Part shown: piece after piece, positions 5,454 through 10,136 of the stretch
How the letters are laid out: the number at the start of each line of letters is the position of its first letter
How positions within the stretch are numbered: position 1 is the stretch's first letter
Assembly: GCA_900772575.1 (NCBI GenBank)
Contig: CAAHEN010000035.1
Coordinates: forward strand, 1-10,136
Length of the DNA: 10,136 bases
Direction: 5' to 3'
From: Bacteroidaceae bacterium
GTDB lineage: Bacteria > Bacteroidota > Bacteroidia > Bacteroidales > Bacteroidaceae
Position numbers and translations under genes: made by a program
Notes under the pieces: generated by a model
Database searches by the model: none
What the model saw: the letters and a program-made list of their open reading frames with translations, nothing else
What the model was told of the DNA's origin: nothing

Positions 5454-7766
5454 ATGAAAGCCTGTACTACCACCATGCACACACGGTTCATCGGCAGCCT
5501 CGCCGCTGCCGCCATCATGCTCCTCGGCACCGCCACGCCACTCCCCGCGCAGGAAACGGCGGGCACGCTGGCCCTGATAGGGAAGGTCAACGACCACTGG
5601 CAGGCCACCCACAGCCCGGAGGTTCGCGCCTTCTGGGACGATGCCGCCTACTTCACCGGCAACATGGAGGCCTACCGCCTGACCGGCAAGGCCCGCTATC
5701 TGGAATACGCCGACCGCTGGGCCCGCCACAACCGCTGGCAGGGCGCCACCGGCGACGACCCGGCCCGCTGGCGCTACAAGACCTACGGCGAGGGCCAGGA
5801 CTTTGTGCTCTTCGGCGACTGGCAGGTGTGCTTCCAGACCTATCTGGATCTCGACACCTTCGCCCCGGCACCACACAAGACGGCCCGCGCCGTCGAGGTG
5901 ATGGGCTATGAATGCGCCTCAGCCGCCACGGACTACTGGTGGTGGGCAGACGCCCTCTACATGGTCATGCCCGTGATGACGAAACTCTACAAGGCCACCG
6001 GCGACACGCGCTACCTCGACAAGCTCTACGCCAACTTCTGTTTCGCCGACAGCCTCATGTTCGACCCCGCCGAGGGACTCTACTACCGCGACGGCAAATA
6101 CATCTATCCCACCCACCGGACGGAGGCTGGCAAGAAGGACTTCTGGGCCCGCGGCGACGGCTGGGTGCTGGCCGGACTGGCCAAGGTGCTGGCCGACATG
6201 CCCGCCGACTACCGCCACCGCCCCTTCTTCGAGCGTCGCTTCAAGCAGCTGGCCACCGCCGTCGGGCGCTGCCAACAGCCCGCCGGTTACTGGACGCGCT
6301 CCATGCTCGACCCCGCCCAGGCTGAAGGCCCCGAGACGAGCGGCACGGCGTTTTTCACCTATGGCCTGCTCTGGGGCATGAACCACGGCTTGCTCGACCG
6401 CACGGTCTTCAAGCCCATCGCCGACCGTGCCTGGCGCTACCTCACCGAGACCGCGCTACAGCCCGACGGCAGCGTCGGCTACGTGCAGCCCATCGGTGAG
6501 AAGGCCGTCAAAGGCCAGCGGCTGACGGCTGCCGACGTGACAAACTTCGGCACCGGCGCCTTTCTCCTCGCCGCCTGCGAGCGGGTGCGCTTCGACGAGA
6601 CGAGCGCCGATGGCGACCGCCACTTCGACGTGACGGTCAGCAATCCGCGCCGCGACGTGGCCGACGAGGTCGTCAGCGTCAAAGCGGCCGACGTCTTCGC
6701 CCGCCTGGGCATCAGTGGCGGCCGGCAGTTCCGCGTCATCAACAGCCGTGGCCAGGAAGTGCCCTACCAACTGACCCATGACAGTCTGGTGCTCATCGGC
6801 GTCAACGTACAGCCCGGCGGCACCAACCGCCTGACGTTCCGCACGGGCCTGCCAGCCGACTTTCCCGCCACGTGCTATGGCCGCCAATACCCCGAGCGCG
6901 TCGACGACATTGCCTGGGAGAACGACCGCACCGCCTACCGCCTCTACGGTCCGGCGCTGCAACGCACCGGCGAGCGCGCCTACGGCTACGACGTCTGGGT
7001 GAAGAGCACGCCAGAGCCCGTCGTCGAGCACCGCTACCACAGCGACATCGGCGCCCAGCGCGACATCGCCCGCCTGCGGAAGACCGACCGCGCCGCAGCA
7101 GCGGCCCTCGAACGCCGCACGAGCTACCACTACGACCACGGCACGGGATTCGACTGCTACAGCGTCGGGCCGACGCTGGGCTGCGGGGCACCGGCCCTCT
7201 ACGTGGCCGACAGCCTGCGCTTCCCCTACTGCTACGAGCGCTACACCATACTCGACAACGGCCCGCTGCGCTTCACCGTCAGCCTGACCTATGCCGACGC
7301 GGGCCTGGGCGGCGTCACCGGCCACCGCACCGTCAGTCTGGACAGGGGCAGCAACTTCTGCCGCACGACAGTCAGCTACGACGGCCTCAGCCAGCCTGCC
7401 GCGCTCGCCGCCGGCGTCGTCGTCCACACCGCCGGCACCCGCCAGCTCAGTCTGGGCAAGGACTATGTGGCCTATGCCGACCCGACCGACAACGCTTCGG
7501 CGCAAAACGGCCTCATCTACGTGGCCACCCTCTTCCCGCACGACAAGGTCAAGACGCGCCACCTCCGGCAACCTAGCGCCGGACGCGGCATCGACGGTCA
7601 CGCTGTCGGCATCAAGAGCGGCTACGACGGCCGGCCCTTCACATACTACTTCGGCTCGGCCTGGAGCCGCAACGACTGTCGCAGTTTCGCCGAGTGGGAG
7701 TCGCGCTGCCGCAGCTTCATCGACGGCCTCAGCCAGCCGCTCGTCGTCACTTTGCCGCCGCGCTAA
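5454..7766 (+). CDS. Exported GH105-DUF4861 fusion: second unsaturated uronyl hydrolase, paralogue of the preceding gene
   Basis: 770 residues from ATG 5454; ATG 5475 (MHTRF...) is an equally plausible start and gives the same signal peptide ending at PLPAQ. Upstream in-frame starts fall inside the previous gene and are unlikely. Residues ~38-378 are a GH105 domain closely similar to the preceding protein: TGNMEAYRLTG, LFGDWQVCFQTY (119-130), TDYWWWADALYM (159-170) with putative catalytic Asp166, RGDGWVLAGL (233-242) and SVGYVQPIGEKA. After ~388 the sequence is unrelated to its neighbour and matches DUF4861. It begins with a beta-rich segment (FDVTVSNPRRDVADEVV), followed by the family blocks WENDRTAYRLYGPAL (488-502), YGYDVWVKSTPEP, YHYDHGTGFDCYSVGPTLGCG (558-578) and a GIKSGYDGRPFTYYFGSAWS end. 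DUF4861 has no activity I can state with confidence. It occurs in Bacteroidota polysaccharide-degradation loci. The protein probably acts in the periplasm on products related to those of its neighbour. A terminator follows 48 bp after the stop. Confidence 0.92.
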   Translation: MKACTTTMHTRFIGSLAAAAIMLLGTATPLPAQETAGTLALIGKVNDHWQATHSPEVRAFWDDAAYFTGNMEAYRLTGKARYLEYADRWARHNRWQGATGDDPARWRYKTYGEGQDFVLFGDWQVCFQTYLDLDTFAPAPHKTARAVEVMGYECASAATDYWWWADALYMVMPVMTKLYKATGDTRYLDKLYANFCFADSLMFDPAEGLYYRDGKYIYPTHRTEAGKKDFWARGDGWVLAGLAKVLADMPADYRHRPFFERRFKQLATAVGRCQQPAGYWTRSMLDPAQAEGPETSGTAFFTYGLLWGMNHGLLDRTVFKPIADRAWRYLTETALQPDGSVGYVQPIGEKAVKGQRLTAADVTNFGTGAFLLAACERVRFDETSADGDRHFDVTVSNPRRDVADEVVSVKAADVFARLGISGGRQFRVINSRGQEVPYQLTHDSLVLIGVNVQPGGTNRLTFRTGLPADFPATCYGRQYPERVDDIAWENDRTAYRLYGPALQRTGERAYGYDVWVKSTPEPVVEHRYHSDIGAQRDIARLRKTDRAAAAALERRTSYHYDHGTGFDCYSVGPTLGCGAPALYVADSLRFPYCYERYTILDNGPLRFTVSLTYADAGLGGVTGHRTVSLDRGSNFCRTTVSYDGLSQPAALAAGVVVHTAGTRQLSLGKDYVAYADPTDNASAQNGLIYVATLFPHDKVKTRHLRQPSAGRGIDGHAVGIKSGYDGRPFTYYFGSAWSRNDCRSFAEWESRCRSFIDGLSQPLVVTLPPR

Positions 7767-7814
7767 GCGAGTCGGCCACATCTTCCGGCACACAGGGCGG
7801 AGATGGACATTTTG

Positions 7815-7853
7815 CGGGCAAAGCGTCGGTTTATCTGACGCTTTGCCCGTTTT
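7815..7853 (+). terminator. Rho-independent terminator after the GH105 pair
   Basis: A perfect 13-bp stem is formed by CGGGCAAAGCGTC (7815-7827) and GACGCTTTGCCCG (7837-7849). A further G-U and G-C pair can close a short TTTAT loop, and TTTT follows at 7850-7853. It sits 48 bp after the stop of the GH105-DUF4861 gene. The stem ends 19 bp before the gdhA -7 box, so it insulates gdhA from the upstream operon and may overlap the gdhA upstream promoter region. Confidence 0.8.
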
Positions 7854-7868
7854 GTGCCAAAATATTTG

Positions 7869-7876
7869 TATCTTTG
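7869..7876 (+). promoter_or_regulatory. Bacteroidota-type -7 element for gdhA
   Basis: TATCTTTG matches TAnnTTTG exactly, within an AT-rich patch (aaaatatttgtatctttgc) 82 nt upstream of the gdhA ATG. TTTG motifs occur at 7842-7845 (inside the terminator stem) and 7851-7854 (overlapping its T run), but neither has ideal -33 spacing. The predicted leader is about 75 nt, C/A-rich and without a Shine-Dalgarno sequence. Confidence 0.65.
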
Positions 7877-7958
7877 CAAGGCTGACGTCGCCATAGCCTC
7901 CACAGCGACACCAGCCGCCACCTGCAATCATCACAAACAATACACCATACACAGACAC

Positions 7959-9296
7959 ATGAAAGCCAAGACAGTCATCGAGACCCTCCAGCGCCGCTTC
8001 CCCGGCGAGCCCGAGTACATCCAGGCCGTGAGCGAGGTGCTCACCACCATCGAAGAGGAGTACAACCTCCACCCTGAGTTCGAAGCCGCAAGCCTCATCG
8101 AGCGGCTCTGCATCCCCGAGCGCATCTTCACGTTCCGCGTCACGTGGGTGGACGACGCCGGTCGCGTGCAGACCAACATGGGCTACCGCGTGCAGCACTC
8201 CAACGCCATCGGCCCTTACAAGGGCGGCCTTCGTTTCCACAGTTCTGTCAACCTCGGCATTCTCAAGTTCCTGGCCTTCGAGCAGACGTTCAAGAATGCC
8301 CTCACCACACTCCCCATGGGCGGTGCCAAGGGCGGCTCTGACTTCTCGCCCCGCGGCAAGAGCAACGCCGAGGTGATGCGCTTCTGCCAGGCTTTCATGA
8401 CCGAGCTCTGGCGCAACATCGGCCCTGACACCGACGTGCCCGCCGGCGACATCGGCGTCGGTGGCCGCGAGGTGGGCTTCCTCTATGGCATGTACAAGAA
8501 ACTGGCCCGCGAGAACACGGGCACGCTGACCGGCAAGGGCATGGCCTTCGGCGGTTCGCTGATCCGCCCCGAAGCCACGGGCTATGGCAACGTCTACTTC
8601 CTGCAGGAGATGCTCAAGACCCGCGGCATCGACCTCAAGGGCAAGCGCGTCTGCATTTCGGGCTCGGGCAACGTGGCCCAGTACACGGCCGAGAAACTGC
8701 TCCAGCTCGGCGCCGTGCCCATCACGATGTCTGACTCCGACGGCTACATCTACGACCCGGAGGGCATCACCCGCGAGAAGCTCGACTACATCATGGAGCT
8801 GAAAAACCTCTATCGCGGCCGTATCCGCGAATACGCCGACGAGTATCCCGGCGTGAAATACGTGGCCGGCGCCCGTCCCTGGGCCGAGCAGTGCGACATC
8901 GCCATGCCCTCGGCCACGCAGAACGAGATCGACGGCGACGACGCCCGCCAGCTTCTGGCCGGCGGTGTGATTGCCGTCTCCGAAGGCGCCAACATGCCCT
9001 CCACGCCCGAGGCGGTCGACGCCTTCCTCGAGGCCGGCATCCTCTACGCGCCGGGCAAGGCGGCCAATGCCGGCGGTGTCTCAGTCTCCGGTCTGGAGAT
9101 GACGCAGAACGCCCAGCACCTGACGTGGTCGGCTGAGGAGGTCGACCAGCGCCTCCACCGCATCATGGAGGATATCCACGCCCAGTGCGTCAAATACGGC
9201 ACGCGCCCCGACGGCAGTGTCAACTACGTCCGTGGCGCCAACGTGGCCGGTTTCATGAAGGTGGCCTCGGCCATCATGGCCCAGGGCATTCTCTGA
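7959..9296 (+). CDS. gdhA: Hexameric glutamate dehydrogenase, probably NADP-type
   Basis: A 445-residue protein, the usual length for bacterial hexameric (S50-I) glutamate dehydrogenase. It catalyses reversible reductive amination of 2-oxoglutarate with ammonia to glutamate, in the cytoplasm. The substrate domain carries GPYKGGLRFH (Lys88), FKNAL (Lys112), PMGGAKGGSDF (Lys124, the catalytic lysine) and PAGDIGVGGRE (Asp164, the catalytic aspartate). These fall one residue before the Clostridium symbiosum numbering of 89/113/125/165. The Rossmann domain has ISGSGNVAQYTA (233-244), followed by SDSDGYIYDPEGI; SEGANMPSTPEA (341-352) and AGKAANAGGVSVSGLEM-type conservation complete the family pattern. 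Cofactor preference is inferred from overall likeness to Bacteroides-type NADP enzymes, not proven. The ATG at 7959 is chosen because it starts the conserved MKAKTVIETLQRR and because the in-frame GTG at 7854 lies upstream of the -7 box. Its own promoter and the preceding terminator make it an independent unit. Confidence 0.97.
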   Translation: MKAKTVIETLQRRFPGEPEYIQAVSEVLTTIEEEYNLHPEFEAASLIERLCIPERIFTFRVTWVDDAGRVQTNMGYRVQHSNAIGPYKGGLRFHSSVNLGILKFLAFEQTFKNALTTLPMGGAKGGSDFSPRGKSNAEVMRFCQAFMTELWRNIGPDTDVPAGDIGVGGREVGFLYGMYKKLARENTGTLTGKGMAFGGSLIRPEATGYGNVYFLQEMLKTRGIDLKGKRVCISGSGNVAQYTAEKLLQLGAVPITMSDSDGYIYDPEGITREKLDYIMELKNLYRGRIREYADEYPGVKYVAGARPWAEQCDIAMPSATQNEIDGDDARQLLAGGVIAVSEGANMPSTPEAVDAFLEAGILYAPGKAANAGGVSVSGLEMTQNAQHLTWSAEEVDQRLHRIMEDIHAQCVKYGTRPDGSVNYVRGANVAGFMKVASAIMAQGIL

Positions 9297-9340
9297 TTCC
9301 CCCCATTGCCTCTTCACGCGGCGCTAGGAACCGGCGCGGC

Positions 9341-9384
9341 CAGCCCCCATGGAGCGCAAGTTTCGGCTTGTCCCCTGGGGGCTG
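9341..9384 (+). other. Large GC-rich imperfect hairpin after gdhA
   Basis: CAGCCCCCA (9341-9349) pairs perfectly with TGGGGGCTG (9376-9384). After one T/C mismatch, GG (9351-9352) pairs with CC (9373-9374), and an inner CAAG-tttcgg-CTTG hairpin (9357-9370) can stack inside. The structure starts 44 bp after the gdhA stop. No run of T follows on the plus strand, so it is not a standard rho-independent terminator. It could be a 3' stabilising structure, a pause site or a factor-dependent terminator. Confidence 0.5.
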
Positions 9385-9406
9385 CTGCGTCATGCCACCC
9401 ACGTCC

Positions 9407-9447
9407 ACGGCTCCATACTAGAGATATAACTGCGTGCCGGGAGCCGT
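9407..9447. repeat. 8-bp inverted repeat upstream of the GH2 promoter
   Basis: ACGGCTCC (9407-9414) and GGAGCCGT (9440-9447) are exact reverse complements separated by 25 bp. The right arm ends 17 bp before the -7 box at 9465. The position would suit a regulator-binding site, but an 8-bp match in GC-rich DNA can arise by chance. Confidence 0.3.
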
Positions 9448-9464
9448 CATCTGGCAGAAAATCG

Positions 9465-9472
9465 TAACTTTG
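9465..9472 (+). promoter_or_regulatory. Bacteroidota-type -7 element for the GH2 gene
   Basis: TAACTTTG matches TAnnTTTG exactly, 41 nt upstream of the ATG at 9514. It is preceded by gcagaaaatcg, an AT-richer patch in otherwise GC-rich DNA. No good TTTG is seen at the -33 position. Predicted leader about 35 nt. Confidence 0.6.
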
Positions 9473-9513
9473 TGCGGTGGCGGCCCGTTGGTCGCACCGC
9501 ACACGACAAACCC

Positions 9514-10136
9514 ATGCATTTCAAAAGAACCACACTCAACCTGCTGCTGGCGCTCACGGCACTCACCGCCACAGCACAGCGCGAAGACCACAGCCTCAAC
9601 CACAACTGGCGCTTCCGCTTCTCACACCAGGTGGACCGCAACGCCGGACAGCGCGTCGACCTGCCGCACACATGGAACACGACCGACGCCCTCGTCGGCA
9701 AGACGGACTACAAGCGCGGCATCGGCAACTACACACGGCGCCTTTTCGTCGCCGACTCACTGCGCGGACGGCGGCTCTTCCTCCGCTTTGAGGGAGCCAA
9801 CGCCGTGACGGACGTCTTCGTCAACGGCAAGCACGTCGGCGAGCACCGTGGCGGCTACGGCGCGTTCGTCTTCGAAATCACCGACCGCGTGGACTACGGC
9901 AAGGACAACACGCTGCTCGTGCGTGTCAACAACGGTGAGCAGCTCGACGTCATGCCCCTCGTCGGCGACTTCAACTTCTACGGCGGCATCTACCGCGACG
10001 TGCACCTGGTGGTCACCGACGCGGCCTGCATCTCGCCGCTCGACTATGCCTCGCCCGGCGTCTACCTGCGGCAGGACACGGTCAGCGCGCGCCGCGCCGA
10101 GGTCACGGCCCGTGTCGTGCTGGCCAATGCCGCCCC
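9514..10136 (+). CDS. Exported GH2 family glycosidase (beta-galactosidase-like), C-terminus cut by window edge
   Basis: The frame opens at ATG 9514 and is still open at the right edge, giving 207 complete codons. Residues 1-21 form a signal peptide (MHFKRTTL, a Leu/Ala core, TATA-Q), so the enzyme is probably periplasmic. Residues ~29-170 are the GH2 sugar-binding jelly-roll domain. Recognisable blocks are NHNWRFRF (29-36), VDLPHTWN (48-55), the GNYTRRL strand, LRFEGANAVTDVFVNGKHVGEHRGGY (split over 90-115) and the strongly conserved GDFNFYGGIYRDV (151-163). An immunoglobulin-like domain begins near 175. The TIM barrel with the two catalytic glutamates is missing, so beta-galactosidase versus beta-glucuronidase, beta-mannosidase or another GH2 activity cannot be decided. 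The GDFNFYGGIYRDV form is common in Bacteroidota enzymes annotated as beta-galactosidases. The gene has its own -7 box; whether the tail is complete is unknown. Confidence 0.9.
   Translation, partial: MHFKRTTLNLLLALTALTATAQREDHSLNHNWRFRFSHQVDRNAGQRVDLPHTWNTTDALVGKTDYKRGIGNYTRRLFVADSLRGRRLFLRFEGANAVTDVFVNGKHVGEHRGGYGAFVFEITDRVDYGKDNTLLVRVNNGEQLDVMPLVGDFNFYGGIYRDVHLVVTDAACISPLDYASPGVYLRQDTVSARRAEVTARVVLANAA

Noticed and set aside
7854..7958. In-frame GTG extension of gdhA by 35 residues
   Set aside because: It begins upstream of the -7 box and adds residues with no likeness to glutamate dehydrogenases.
6456..8240. 594-codon minus-strand frame antisense to the second GH105 gene and the gdhA start
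   Set aside because: Same composition artefact; it crosses a terminator and a promoter and has no family-like sequence.
1..10136. CRISPR array, tRNA or rRNA genes
   Set aside because: No regularly spaced repeats, cloverleaf-like segments or rRNA sequence were recognised anywhere in the window.

Overview
The window looks like a piece of chromosome from a GC-rich member of the Bacteroidota, probably Bacteroidales (Prevotellaceae-like is a guess). The evidence is as follows. Four intergenic gaps carry the Bacteroidota-type -7 promoter element TAnnTTTG. Starts follow A-rich leaders without an obvious Shine-Dalgarno sequence. The gene families are typical of this phylum: an S9 peptidase, a PD-(D/E)XK family transposase/nuclease, GH105 fusion enzymes, a 445-residue glutamate dehydrogenase and a GH2 enzyme. 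Coding sequence is very GC-rich, with strong third-position G/C bias, so long open frames on the antisense strand are common and meaningless.

Layout. 1-1813 (minus): a secreted S9 family peptidase, cut by the left edge before its catalytic serine. 1828-2715 (minus): an Rpn-type PD-(D/E)XK nuclease / putative transposase only 14 bp upstream of the peptidase, with its own -7 box and a less GC-rich sequence. 2716-3051: a divergent intergenic region with promoters facing both ways. 3052-5400 and 5454-7766 (plus): two tandem exported enzymes sharing a GH105 (unsaturated uronyl hydrolase) N-terminal half but carrying unrelated C-terminal halves, DUF2264 in the first and DUF4861 in the second. A rho-independent terminator (7815-7853) closes that pair and abuts the gdhA promoter. 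7959-9296 (plus): gdhA. 9297-9513: a gap with a large GC-rich hairpin, a small inverted repeat and a promoter. 9514 to the right edge (plus): the N-terminal part of a secreted GH2 glycosidase.

How the genes could work together. The two GH105 fusions and the GH2 enzyme look like the periplasmic end of a pathway that trims oligosaccharides made by polysaccharide lyases (pectic rhamnogalacturonan or another uronic-acid glycan). GH105 removes the 4,5-unsaturated uronic acid, the fused domains probably remove or handle the next residue, and GH2 removes a beta-linked sugar. No SusC/SusD pair, lyase or sensor is visible, so a complete polysaccharide utilisation locus is not shown here. gdhA (ammonia assimilation) and the peptidase look like independent units.

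I do not see a clearly new defence or mobile system. The most interesting points are the tandem GH105 pair with exchanged C-terminal domains of poorly known function, and the repeat-bearing tail of the Rpn-like gene.
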